Shown: positions 27,152 to 35,539, counted from the stretch's first letter. The stretch: 64,000 nucleotides of DNA from Actinocatenispora thailandica (GCF_016865425.1 NZ_AP023355.1:4586198-4650197), one strand, 5' to 3'. Numbers and translations are program-made. The notes: generated by a model not told the origin, from the sequence alone.

Positions 27152-27362
27152 CCGCCGCCTGCGGCCGGCCGACCGGTCCCGGCGTTCGGGCCAGCCCTGA
27201 CGCGACGGCCTGCCGTTCGGTGCCGTGGCGGCCCCCACCGAGCCGCGAAGCCGGTTCGCTGGGGGCAGCCCCACCATCGAGACGGCAGACCACCGGATGG
27301 GCCGGCCACGGCCGTTCGCATAGCGTTCGTACCGACCAGCCCCCATCTCAGAGGACTGCCCG

Positions 27363-28163
27363 ATGCCAGCTCAGCCTGACCGTCCACGCCGCCTGCTCGT
27401 CCCTGCCGTGGCATTCGTCGTACTGCTGCTGGCCATCGGCCTTGCCGTGACGTTCGGGCTGCGCCAGGCGATGCACCCGGCGCACCGGGCCGACCACAGC
27501 AACACGTACCACGAGGTGACCCGGCTGTCGGTGGACACCGACTCGGCGGACGTGCGGGTACGGCGCGGTACCGGATCGGCGGTGACCGTGGCGAGCCACC
27601 TGGAGTGGAGTTCCGACACGCCGAAGGTGACCGCCGCGATGCACGCCGGCACGCTGTCGGTGGGCACCTCGCCGTGCCGCGGTACCCAGTTCGGCATCCA
27701 GATCTGCCGGATCCGGATCACCCTCACGGTTCCGGCCGCGCTGCCCGCCACGCTGCGCACCGACTCGGGCGACCTGAACATCAGCGACCTGTCCGGCTCC
27801 GTCGACGCGAAGGCCGACAGCGGCAACGTGAAGGTCGTCGGGCTGTCCGGCCCGCTGACGGTGCGGGCGGACTCCGGGGACATCGAGGCCGACGAGCTGT
27901 CCTCGAAGACGGTGCGGTTCAACGCCAACTCCGGCGACGCGACGCTACGGTTCGTCACGGCGCCGAGCCGGGTGGTGGGCGCGGCGGACTCCGGCAACGT
28001 CACGATCGAGCTGCCGAACACCAGCGGCGGCTACGACCTGGCGCTGCACGCCGACTCCGGCGGCGTACACGCGCCGGCGGAGGGCGTGCACCGGGAATCG
28101 TCGCGCAAGATCCGGGCCGACGCCGACTCCGGTGACGTCACGGTCCGCGTCGGCAACCCGTGA
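27363..28163 (+). CDS. DUF4097 beta-repeat membrane-anchored protein
   Basis: A 266-residue protein with an N-terminal transmembrane anchor (LLVPAVAFVVLLLAIGLAVT) and an extracytoplasmic domain of short beta repeats with the recurring motif (A/T)DSG(D/N): TDSGDLNISDLSG, ADSGNVKVVGLSG, ADSGDIEADEL, NSGDATLRF, ADSGNVTIEL, ADSGGVHA, ADSGDVTVRV. This is the DUF4097 (putative adhesin-like) right-handed beta-helix pattern. Two Cys (CRGTQFGIQIC) could form a disulphide outside the cell. Function unknown. The start is ATG 27363 after AGAGGACTGCCCG. It converges on the degenerate hydrolase gene. Confidence 0.85.
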   Translation: MPAQPDRPRRLLVPAVAFVVLLLAIGLAVTFGLRQAMHPAHRADHSNTYHEVTRLSVDTDSADVRVRRGTGSAVTVASHLEWSSDTPKVTAAMHAGTLSVGTSPCRGTQFGIQICRIRITLTVPAALPATLRTDSGDLNISDLSGSVDAKADSGNVKVVGLSGPLTVRADSGDIEADELSSKTVRFNANSGDATLRFVTAPSRVVGAADSGNVTIELPNTSGGYDLALHADSGGVHAPAEGVHRESSRKIRADADSGDVTVRVGNP

Positions 28164-28262
28164 GCCGGCCCCGACCCGACCGGCGGCATGCCCGGCCGGG
28201 CGGGACGTCCCCGCGCGCCGCGGCACCCGCCGGCGACACCACCGAACGGCGGCACGCGCTGA

Positions 28263-28324
28263 CCGGCACCACCGAACCGGGATCACACCCCGGCCGGCAC
28301 CACCGAACCGGGATCACACGCCGG
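28263..28324. repeat. 31-bp tandem repeat spanning the stop of the hydrolase-like gene
   Basis: Two 31-bp units (28263-28293 and 28294-28324) differ at one base; a degenerate third copy is visible near 28231-28250. Each has TCA at offset 20; the one at 28314-28316 is the stop of the minus-strand gene and the one at 28283-28285 is its copy. Confidence 0.85.
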
Positions 28325-29027
28325 CGGGCACCGCCGGCAGCGCCTGGTGTAGCCAGGACAGGATCGGCGCCGGATCGGGCAACGCGCCACCGGCCGCCGA
28401 CAGCCACTCCGACTGCGCCGAGTAGCGCACCGCGAGCGTGCGCAACGCCTTGTGTTCACCGCCGTCCGCGGACGCGAACAGCAGCGGCGGGGACACCGCC
28501 GGCAACTTCGGGTCGCGGCCGAGCAGCAGCGTCGCCCCCAGCCGGGGCCGGTTCAGCAGCGCGCCGAGACCGGGCATCCGGCGGCCCGGCAGGCCGACCG
28601 GGTCGACCAGCACCGCGGCCGCGGCCGGGTAGCGGTGCAGCGCGTGCGCCACCACCCAGGCGCCGGTGCCGCGGCCGACCAGTACCGCCCGGCGCGGCAG
28701 CGCCACCGCCTCCTGCACCACGTCGTGTACCCACTCGCGCCGGGTCACCGCGAACCGGGGCCCCGGCCGGGGGGTGGCGCCCAGGCCCCGCGGGCTGACC
28801 GCGGCGGCGAGGTGACCCGCCTCGGCGGCGGCACCGAGCCACGGTTGCAGCGCCACGGCGCCGCCCGGGTCGTGGATGTCGGCGACGAACAGCACCGGCG
28901 GCGCGTCGGTTTCGGCCGCCGGCGCGGCCCGCAGCACCTGCCGGGGCGTCGGCCGTACCGGGCGGGCCCACTCCCAGCGCCGCCACACCCGGGTCGGCGC
29001 GATCCGCGCCGTCACCTCGCCGCTCAC
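28314..29027 (-). CDS. Alpha/beta-hydrolase-like protein without the catalytic serine
   Basis: A 237-residue protein with alpha/beta-hydrolase features: VLFVADIHDPGGA in the oxyanion region, a lid-like stretch, and the nucleophile elbow in AVLVGRGTGAWVVAHALHRYP. At the elbow the usual G-x-Ser-x-G reads G-R-Gly-T-G, so the nucleophile is missing. It may have lost hydrolase activity or act as a binding protein. Starts at ATG 29027 with GGGACGAAGTG-type context. It lies 70 bp downstream of the flavin monooxygenase on the same strand, a pairing often seen with active esterases. The stop sits in a 31-bp tandem repeat. Confidence 0.65.
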   Translation of the reverse strand: MSGEVTARIAPTRVWRRWEWARPVRPTPRQVLRAAPAAETDAPPVLFVADIHDPGGAVALQPWLGAAAEAGHLAAAVSPRGLGATPRPGPRFAVTRREWVHDVVQEAVALPRRAVLVGRGTGAWVVAHALHRYPAAAAVLVDPVGLPGRRMPGLGALLNRPRLGATLLLGRDPKLPAVSPPLLFASADGGEHKALRTLAVRYSAQSEWLSAAGGALPDPAPILSWLHQALPAVPAGV

Positions 29028-29097
29028 TTCGTCCCCTCCCGTGCCGTATCGCTCACTTCGGTCATCCGGTCGTCCCGGTCACGCCGGGTCGCGCCGC

Positions 29098-30492
29098 TCA
29101 TGTCGTCCGCTCCAGACTGGTCAGGGCCTGGCCGAGCGCGGCGAGGTACCGGTGGTGCCCGACGTCGAACCGGTGCCGCGCGGTCGCCGCCATCCGGGTC
29201 TGCAGGTAGCGCCGGTCCAGGTCGCGTTCGGCGCGGCGCAGCAGCGCATCGGCCCGCGCCGGCGCCTCGATCCGGGTCCGCAGCAGCCGCGCGATCAGCA
29301 CCGTCTGCCAGTGCACCAGGCCGAACTGGCCGGAATCCGGGTCGATCAGCCCGGCCACCGACAGCGTCGGCCGCTTCGGGTTGAGCAGTTGCAGGTAGAG
29401 CCGCGGCTTCTGCTCGTCGCCGCCGAGGTGCTCCGGCGCGAGGAAGTCGAACCGTGGCCGGTAGCCGGTGGCGAACACGACCAGCTGCGGGTCGGCCTCG
29501 GTGCCGTCGGTGAACAGCACCCGGTTGGTGGTGAACTCGGCGATGCCCGGCTTCGGCGTCACGTCGCCGTGGCCCAGGTGGTACAGCAGCTGGCTGGTGA
29601 CCACCGGATGCGCGGTGAACGGCCGGTGCGTCGGCTTGGCCAGGCCGAACCGGGCCGGCCGGCCGGCGGTCAGCCGCAGCAGCGTCCGGTACCCGAGCCG
29701 GCGGGCCCACAGCGGCAGCCGCAGCGCCCGGGTCAGGTCGTCGAGCTGGTCGGCGGGGCGGCCCAGCAGGTACTTGGGGGTCAGCCACTCGCCGTGCCGG
29801 GTGGAGTGCCAGGCGGTGCCGGCCTGCTGGGCGGCGGCGACCGCGATGTCGCAGCCGGAGTTGCCGCCGCCGATCACCAGCACCCGCTTTCCGCGCAGCT
29901 GCGCGGGATCGGAGTACCCGGCGGAGTGGATGATCTCCCCGGTGAACGTCTCCTGGCCCGGATACTCCGGCCGGTACGGGTGCCACAGGTGGCCGTTGGC
30001 CACCACCACCGCGGCGTACGCCAGGGTGCGGCTCGGCCCGCCGCCGGTGCCGCGGACGGTGACCTCCCAGCGGTGCCCGTCGGTCGCGGCGACGTCCACC
30101 ACCTCGGTACCGAACCAGACGTGCTCGCGCAGCCCGAAATGGTCGGCGTAGCGCTCCAGGTAGTCCAGCACCCGCCGGTGGTCCGGATAGTCCGGATACG
30201 CGTCCGGCATCGGGAAGTCCGGGAACTGGGTGAACGGGCGGCTGGAGACCATGTGCAGGCCGAGGTACATGGGGCTGCGGTCGGCGCCGACGTCCCAGCC
30301 GCCACCGACGCCGGTCTCCCGCTCGTAGCAGTCGACCTCGAAGCCGTGCTCGCGCAGGTTCTTCACCGCGGCGAGCCCCGACGACCCGGCGCCGATCACG
30401 CACACCGCGTCGCCCCGGTCGTACACGCTGCGCCCGGATGGTCCGGCCGGCTCGGTGGATCGGTCCTCGTCGATGCCGCCACCGTCGGTCAC
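29098..30492 (-). CDS. Flavin-containing monooxygenase
   Basis: A 464-residue FAD/NADPH monooxygenase. The FAD motif VCVIGAGSSGLAAVKNL (about 30-46), FMO-identifying FTGEIIHSAGY, the NADPH motif VLVIGGGNSGCDIA, and the C-terminal FATGYRPRF are intact. Such enzymes oxygenate N, S or carbonyl groups; substrate unknown. I choose GTG 30492 because AAGGAGG lies eight bases upstream; the frame is open further but lacks family sequence. It diverges from the TIGR00300 gene by 181 bp and is followed by the hydrolase-like gene. Confidence 0.93.
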   Translation of the reverse strand: MTDGGGIDEDRSTEPAGPSGRSVYDRGDAVCVIGAGSSGLAAVKNLREHGFEVDCYERETGVGGGWDVGADRSPMYLGLHMVSSRPFTQFPDFPMPDAYPDYPDHRRVLDYLERYADHFGLREHVWFGTEVVDVAATDGHRWEVTVRGTGGGPSRTLAYAAVVVANGHLWHPYRPEYPGQETFTGEIIHSAGYSDPAQLRGKRVLVIGGGNSGCDIAVAAAQQAGTAWHSTRHGEWLTPKYLLGRPADQLDDLTRALRLPLWARRLGYRTLLRLTAGRPARFGLAKPTHRPFTAHPVVTSQLLYHLGHGDVTPKPGIAEFTTNRVLFTDGTEADPQLVVFATGYRPRFDFLAPEHLGGDEQKPRLYLQLLNPKRPTLSVAGLIDPDSGQFGLVHWQTVLIARLLRTRIEAPARADALLRRAERDLDRRYLQTRMAATARHRFDVGHHRYLAALGQALTSLERTT

Positions 30493-30673
30493 GCTTGCAT
30501 CCTCCTTGCCGGTTCCGGTTGTCCCCCCGCACGCTGACAGCGCAGCGTGATGAATACTCGCGAGCATTGGGCGACTTGTCCAGCCCCCTCCCCCGGCGGC
30601 CCGGCTCGGCCGTGGCCTAGGTTGCAGGGAACGGACCAGCAACGGGGCTGGTCGGCGGCCGCTGGGGGTTGGC

Positions 30674-31894
30674 ATGCACGAGACCGAGACCGTCGAGGTC
30701 CGCGGACACATCCTGGATTCGGGCGTACTGGCGCGCATCCTCGACGACGTCCTGGAGTACGGCGGGGACTACCGGATCGAGCGGCTGGACGTGGGCCGAC
30801 AACACTCGGACGAGTCCACCGCGCGGCTGGAGATCGGCGCCGACGACGCCGACCAGCTGTCCCGGATCCTGATGCGGCTGCAGACGCACGGCGCGAACGC
30901 GGTGACGCCGGGCAAGGCGCTGTTGCGGCCGGCTCCGGCGGACGGCGTGTTCCCGGACGACTTCTACTCCACCACCAACCTGGTCACCCAGGTGCACACC
31001 GGCAGCCGCTGGCTGACCGTGCACAACCCGGAGATGGACTGCGGCATCGTGGTCGCCGCGGACGACTCCGCGGCGCGCACCCTGCCGGTGTCCGACGTGC
31101 GGGCCGGCGAACGCGTCGTCTGCGGCGCCGACGGGGTACGCGTGCTGCGGCCGCCGGCCGAGGACCGGGACGGGGACGGCTTCGGCTTCATGTCCTCCGC
31201 GGTGTCCAGCGAGAAGCCGCAGGCGCTGCTGGTCCGGCAGATCGCCGACCAGATGCGGGCGGTGAAGGAACGCGGCGAGAAGATCCTGTGGGTGTGCGGC
31301 CCGGCGATGGTGCACACCGGTGCCGCCCCGGCGATGGTCTCGCTGGTACGGGCCGGGTACGTGGACGTGTTGTTCGCCGGCAACGCGCTCGCGGCGCACG
31401 ACATCGAGTCCGCGCTCTTCGGTACCTCGCTCGGCGTCGACCTGGACAAGGGCCGCGGTGTACCGCACGGGCACGAGCACCACATCCGCGCGATCAACAA
31501 GATCCGGGCCGCCGGGTCGATCGCGAAGGCCGTCTCGTCCGGCGTGCTGACGAGCGGCATCATGCACGCGCTGGTGGCCAACGACAAGCGCTTCGTACTG
31601 GTCGGTTCGGTCCGCGACGACGGCCCGCTGCCGGACGTCTACACCGACGTGATCGACGGCCAGCGGGCGATGCGCGCCGAACTGCCCGGCGTCGGCTTCT
31701 GCATCATGGTCGCGACGATGCTGCACTCGATCGCGACCGGGAACATCCTGCCGGCGTCGATTCCGCTGGTGTGTGTGGACATCAACCCGGCGACGGTGAC
31801 CAAGCTGGCCGACCGGGGCAGCGCGCAGGCGGCCGGGATCGTCACCGACATCGGCCTGTTCACCGAGCAGCTCGCCGAGGAACTGCGCGCCTGA
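30674..31894 (+). CDS. TIGR00300 / LOR-SDH domain protein, putative ornithine cyclodeaminase
   Basis: A 406-residue member of the TIGR00300 (LOR/SDH conserved region) family. The N-terminal 100 residues form a small alpha/beta domain; the centre (FSTTNL-like YSTTNLVTQVHTG, NPEMDCGIVV) and the C-terminal Rossmann-like domain (GFCIMVATMLHSIATGNILP) match the family. Related proteins in archaea and the C-terminal part of cyanobacterial AgrE/ArgZ convert ornithine to proline, so ornithine cyclodeaminase activity is the best proposal; unproven for actinomycetes as far as I know. The start is ATG 30674. It could feed proline synthesis apart from ProC. Confidence 0.85.
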   Translation: MHETETVEVRGHILDSGVLARILDDVLEYGGDYRIERLDVGRQHSDESTARLEIGADDADQLSRILMRLQTHGANAVTPGKALLRPAPADGVFPDDFYSTTNLVTQVHTGSRWLTVHNPEMDCGIVVAADDSAARTLPVSDVRAGERVVCGADGVRVLRPPAEDRDGDGFGFMSSAVSSEKPQALLVRQIADQMRAVKERGEKILWVCGPAMVHTGAAPAMVSLVRAGYVDVLFAGNALAAHDIESALFGTSLGVDLDKGRGVPHGHEHHIRAINKIRAAGSIAKAVSSGVLTSGIMHALVANDKRFVLVGSVRDDGPLPDVYTDVIDGQRAMRAELPGVGFCIMVATMLHSIATGNILPASIPLVCVDINPATVTKLADRGSAQAAGIVTDIGLFTEQLAEELRA

Positions 31895-32194
31895 GCGGCG
31901 CCGGGTGGCCGGCCGTGGTGGCCGGCGGTGCGACCCGACCCGGGATGGCTGGCGGTGCGACCCGGCCGGCGCGGCGCGAGGCGCCGGGTCGCCGGGTCGC
32001 CTGGTCGCCTGGTCGCCTGGTCGCCTGGTCGCCTGGTCGCCTGGTCGCTGGCGGGTGGCGTAGCGCACTCGCGCGACGCGCCGGGAAAGCGTTCGGTTGC
32101 GCTTCGGCGGCGGGTAACCTCACCGACGGCGATCCGTGGGGCGGTGGGGGCACCGTCGACACGCCCGGACGCCACGTCGACGGAGGTGGTCGCG
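31895..32194. other. Intergenic region with microsatellite
   Basis: These 300 bp contain imperfect repeats just after the TIGR00300 stop (GGCGGTGCGACCCG occurs twice near 31927 and 31953), the 8-bp array at 31987-32050, and the ribosome-binding site GGAGGTGG of the next gene. No other gene is visible. Confidence 0.5.
31987..32050. repeat. 8-bp microsatellite GGTCGCCT
   Basis: Six perfect head-to-tail copies of GGTCGCCT (31995-32042), flanked by GGTCGCCG and GGTCGCTG, 93 bp after the TIGR00300 stop and 145 bp before the next start. Such arrays change length by slippage. Confidence 0.95.
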
Positions 32195-32506
32195 ATGCCG
32201 GTCGTACCGGCTTCGCCAGGACACGCGCCGAGCACCCGCGGAGCCGACCCGGATCCGCGCGGCGGCCGGGAGCACCCGGACCGGGGTTACGAGCTGTTCC
32301 GATTGTGGTGCGAGCTGACCGGTCGGTCGGTGCGGGAGGTGCCGGTCGACGAGGTCGCCGCCTTCCTGGGCCGACGAGAGGTGCGCGCGCTGTCCCGAGT
32401 GCCCGCGGAGGTGCTGCGGGACGCGGCCGGCGCGGCCCGCCGTGGCTCGTCGCTGCCGGTGGAGCGCTGGCTCGCCACGGTGCGCATCGTCCGCCCGCAC
32501 GCCTGA
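32195..32506 (+). CDS. Hypothetical protein, 103 residues
   Basis: A small basic protein I do not recognise. The first 30 residues are Pro/Gly/Arg-rich and probably disordered; residues 31-100 (GYELFRLWCELTGRSVREVP ... VERWLATVRIVRPHA) form a compact, helical, likely cytosolic domain with one Cys. The ATG at 32195 has a good ribosome-binding site (GGAGGTGG). Codon use (G/C at third positions) is that of a real gene. It lies downstream of the microsatellite, on the same strand as the flanking genes. Confidence 0.55.
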   Translation: MPVVPASPGHAPSTRGADPDPRGGREHPDRGYELFRLWCELTGRSVREVPVDEVAAFLGRREVRALSRVPAEVLRDAAGAARRGSSLPVERWLATVRIVRPHA

Positions 32507-32688
32507 GGGCCACGGACCGGGCGCGCCGGTCCCGGTGCTCCGGCTCACCACCACCGATCGGCGTCGCCCGCAGACCGTGCCAGCACCCGGACCGTCGTGC
32601 GGGTACACCGCGAGCCGCCGCACCGCGAAGGTCGCCTACCGCGTCAGCTCCCGCCTTCGGGTTGGGCGCCGCTGGTTAGGCTGCGGAC

Positions 32689-33147
32689 ATGATGGGTGCC
32701 GTGGTGGGCGTGCTGGTGGCCGTGGCGGTTGTGATCGCGGTGCTGTTGCTGGTCGTGACGGTGCGGCGGCGGCGGGCGCCGGTGCTCGGGGACGTCTCCC
32801 GGGCCGGCACCCCGAGCCCGGGGTGGTCGGCCGCGCCGGCCGCGGCACGGCCGGGCCCCGGCAGCCTCGACGAGATCCGGGCGCTGGCGCAGCAGGGTCA
32901 GCTGATCCGGGCCATCAAGGTGTACCGGGAGCACAACGACGTGTCCCTGGCCGACGCCAAGCGGGCGGTGGAGCGCATCGCCCGCGGCGACGCAGCGGAC
33001 GGCGCGCCCGGCGACCGGGCCGACCTCGCCGAGGTGCGGCAGCTGGCACGATCCGGCCGAAAGATCCAGGCGATCAAGGTCTACCGGCAGCTGACCGGCG
33101 CGTCCCTCGCCGAGGCGAAGGCCGCCGTCGAGAGCGGCAACTGGTAA
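32689..33147 (+). CDS. Membrane-anchored protein with two L7/L12 C-terminal-like repeats
   Basis: A 152-residue protein: an N-terminal transmembrane helix (VVGVLVAVAVVIAVLLLVVTV), RRRR stop-transfer, a Pro/Gly linker, and two repeats resembling the C-terminal domain of ribosomal protein L7/L12. Repeat 1 is IRAIKVYREHNDVSLADAK (about 78-96), repeat 2 IQAIKVYRQLTGASLAEAK (about 128-146). The 'KxYRExxGxxLxEAK' helix-loop-helix is the part of L7/L12 that contacts translation factors. The repeats face the cytosol, given the positive-inside rule. Function unknown. The start is ATG 32689 with a second ATG directly behind it. Confidence 0.8.
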   Translation: MMGAVVGVLVAVAVVIAVLLLVVTVRRRRAPVLGDVSRAGTPSPGWSAAPAAARPGPGSLDEIRALAQQGQLIRAIKVYREHNDVSLADAKRAVERIARGDAADGAPGDRADLAEVRQLARSGRKIQAIKVYRQLTGASLAEAKAAVESGNW

Positions 33148-33368
33148 CCGACCCGAGGTCCCGTCGGTGCCGAGGCGCCGACCTGGGACGGCCCGGTGCG
33201 CCGGGGACTGCCGATACGGAGGATGTCCGGGCGGCTCCAGGCGCCCTACGTTCTCGTACGTCGGTGGGCAGCGCACGACCGACCGGCGCGGTGGCGGACC
33301 CGTACCGGCGCAGCGTTCTGCTGTGACACGGCCGCTTTCGGGAAGAACCGTCGAGAGAAGAGAGCTTC

Positions 33369-34097
33369 ATGCAGATCGCCAGCGGGTTGCACCGGATCGG
33401 CTCGGACTACGTCAACAGCTACCTCGTCGTCGGTCAGGACGGGGTGACGATCATCGACGCCGGGTTGCCCGGATTCTGGAAGCCGCTGCTGGCCGAGTTG
33501 GCCTCGATCGGCAAGGGCCTCGGCGACGTGCGGGCGCTCGTGCTGACCCACGGCGACACCGACCACATCGGTTTCGCCGCCCGGCTGCACCGCGAGACCG
33601 GCATCGCCGCGTACGTGCACGAGGCGGACGTCGACCGCGCCCGGCTGAAGGTCAAGAAGCCCAACTCGGGGTGGGGGCCGGTTCGGCTCGGCGCGTTGGC
33701 CGGATTCCTCTGGTACTCGGCTCGGCACGGCGGGCTGCGGATCCCACCGGCGATGGAACTGCGCACCGTGGCCGACGGCGACGTGCTGGACGTGCCCGGC
33801 TCGCCGCGCATCATCCACACCCCGGGACACACCCCCGGCAGCATCGCGGTGCACGTCCCCCAGGTCGACGCGGTCTTCATCGGCGACACAATGACCACCC
33901 GCAACGTGCTGACCGGAGTCACCGGCCCCAAGCCGGCCCCGTTCACCCTCGACCCGGAGCAGGCGATCGCCTCCCTCGACCGGATCGCGGACACCGGGGC
34001 GCGGTGGCTGCTTCCCGGGCACGGGCCGGCCTGGGACGGCGGCGTCGCCGAGGCCGTCCGGCTGATCCGCGCGTCGGCCGGCAGCAGCGCGGCGTAG
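33369..34097 (+). CDS. MBL-fold metallo-hydrolase
   Basis: A 242-residue metallo-beta-lactamase-fold hydrolase. The metal motif is THGDTDHIG instead of the classic HxHxDH, so the second His is replaced by Asp; other ligands appear intact: TPGHTPGS (His), IGDT (bridging Asp), and LPGHGPAWDGG (His). Such proteins include lactonases, thioesterases and glyoxalase II-like enzymes; the substrate cannot be told. The start is ATG 33369 after AGAAGAGAGCTTC. It has its own region: 221 bp upstream and 306 bp downstream carry no genes. Confidence 0.88.
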   Translation: MQIASGLHRIGSDYVNSYLVVGQDGVTIIDAGLPGFWKPLLAELASIGKGLGDVRALVLTHGDTDHIGFAARLHRETGIAAYVHEADVDRARLKVKKPNSGWGPVRLGALAGFLWYSARHGGLRIPPAMELRTVADGDVLDVPGSPRIIHTPGHTPGSIAVHVPQVDAVFIGDTMTTRNVLTGVTGPKPAPFTLDPEQAIASLDRIADTGARWLLPGHGPAWDGGVAEAVRLIRASAGSSAA

Positions 34098-34403
34098 GGG
34101 CAGCGACCTGCCCCGACGGTCCCGGGACACCGACGGCGCCGGGACACCGACGGCGCCGGGACATCGGCGATCACGGGGTGCCGGCGCGTCGTCGGGGTGC
34201 CGAATCGGATGCGCCCGGGCCGGCGCCGGATCCGCGGCTGCAGGTACCGGGCGGAAAATTCTGTGCCCGAGCGGACGAGCGGTGCCTGCTATTTCAAGAA
34301 ATTCACCGAAATTAATGGCCCGATTCATTCTTAGAGTGAGCCTGTAATCACTTCCAGTAACCTCCATGTCGTCCAAACACCGTGACGAACGGGGGGCTGA
34401 ACC
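34098..34403. other. Intergenic region with 17-bp repeats and an AT-rich patch
   Basis: These 306 bp begin with tandem 17-bp repeats (34124-34167). Then 34250-34360 is unusually AT-rich for this chromosome, with the inverted repeat ATTTC-AA-GAAAT and two GAAATT copies near 34290-34315. TAATCA (34345-34350) is a possible -10 element for the excalibur gene at 34404. Confidence 0.45.
34124..34167. repeat. 17-bp tandem repeat
   Basis: GGGACACCGACGGCGCC occurs perfectly at 34124-34140 and 34141-34157, and partly at 34158-34167, starting 27 bp after the MBL gene stop. Confidence 0.85.
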
Positions 34404-34733
34404 ATGTTGAGCAGAGCCGCGTTGGCCAGAGCCACGATGGCGGTCACTACCACGGCCATGCTGGCCATCGTTCCGTTGGCCGGAGCCGCGCACGCCGCCG
34501 ACCTCGACTGCAAGGACTTCAAGTACCAGGAAGACGCGCAGCGGGTCTACAACCAGGACCCGAGCGACCCGAACCATCTGGACGCCGACCACGACGGAAT
34601 CGCCTGCGAGCATCTCCCGCACCGGCCCGGCGGCACCAACGGCGGCGCGTCGGGTGACAACGGCACGCAACCCCAGGGCGGGGTCGAGACCGGCGCCGGC
34701 GGGATGGCGCCGACCGTATGGCGGATGTCGTGA
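34404..34733 (+). CDS. Secreted excalibur-domain protein
   Basis: A 109-residue secreted protein. Signal peptide to about residue 31 (hydrophobic core AMLAIVPLAGAA, cleavage after AHA), then the excalibur calcium-binding domain, DLDCKDF ... DPSDPNHLDADHDGIACEHL, with the conserved D-x-D-x-D-G-x-A-C-E loop and the two Cys that likely bridge. The C-terminal Gly-rich tail has no LPxTG signal and no membrane helix. The start is ATG 34404 after GGGGGGCTGAACC. A class F sortase follows 91 bp downstream. Confidence 0.88.
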   Translation: MLSRAALARATMAVTTTAMLAIVPLAGAAHAADLDCKDFKYQEDAQRVYNQDPSDPNHLDADHDGIACEHLPHRPGGTNGGASGDNGTQPQGGVETGAGGMAPTVWRMS

Positions 34734-34824
34734 CGCTCGGGCCACCCAGCTGCCGGATCACGACCGAACGTGACCGAGCGCCCCGGTGCACCTCGACCGG
34801 GCCGGCGCCGACGGACGCGGCACG

Positions 34825-35463
34825 ATGAGCGCGCGGAGGCGACGGCACGGCCACGGGCTCGGCTGGCCCGTGGCCGCGGCCGGGATGGCCCTCACCGTCG
34901 TCGCAGCCGGCTGCGGGTCGACCGCCGGCAACCGGACGGCACCGGCGAACGGGCCGAGCGACGGCCCGCCCCGGTCGCCCCACCCGACGGCCTCCGCCCT
35001 CCCCCTGGTCGACGCCCAAGCAGCCGACCCGATCCGGATCCGGGTGCCCGGTGTCGGGATCGACGCCCCGATCGGCCCGCTGCGCGTCGGCGCGGACGGC
35101 GTCCTCCCACCGCCCCGGGCGTTCGACCGGGCCGGCTGGTGGCAAGCCGGACCCGAGCCCGGTGAACGTGGACCGGCGGTCATCGTCGGCCACGTCGACT
35201 CGTACCGCGGTCCAGCGGTCTTCTTCCGCCTGTCGACCATCGCCGACGGGGCGAGGATCTTCGTCGACCGGGCGGACGGGTCGACGGCCGTCTTCGCCGA
35301 GCAGCGGATCGAACGGCGAGCCAAGACCGCCTTCCCGACCAAAGCGGTGTACGGATCGACGTCGGACTCGGAACTGCGCGTCATCACCTGCGGCGGCCGG
35401 TTCGATCGCCGGAAGCGCAGCTATCGCGACAACGTGATCGTCTTCGCCCGACGGGTTCGCTGA
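34825..35463 (+). CDS. Class F sortase
   Basis: A membrane-anchored transpeptidase-fold protein of 212 residues. It has an N-terminal hydrophobic segment with Cys (VVAAGCGST, possible lipobox), a Pro/Ser linker, then the sortase domain: catalytic His in IVGHVDSYRGPAVFF, catalytic Cys in LRVITCGGRFD, Arg in RSYRDNVIVFARRV. Class F sortases attach proteins to the wall in actinomycetes, with targets poorly known. I use ATG 34825; GTG 34786 would add 13 residues. It follows the excalibur gene on the same strand and may be co-transcribed. Confidence 0.9.
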   Translation: MSARRRRHGHGLGWPVAAAGMALTVVAAGCGSTAGNRTAPANGPSDGPPRSPHPTASALPLVDAQAADPIRIRVPGVGIDAPIGPLRVGADGVLPPPRAFDRAGWWQAGPEPGERGPAVIVGHVDSYRGPAVFFRLSTIADGARIFVDRADGSTAVFAEQRIERRAKTAFPTKAVYGSTSDSELRVITCGGRFDRRKRSYRDNVIVFARRVR

Positions 35464-35539
35464 ACCGCGGCACGGCGTCGGCGGGACGCAGCCGCGAGCA
35501 GGCACACCTCCGGCCGGGCGGCCACGGGTTCCGCGCCGG

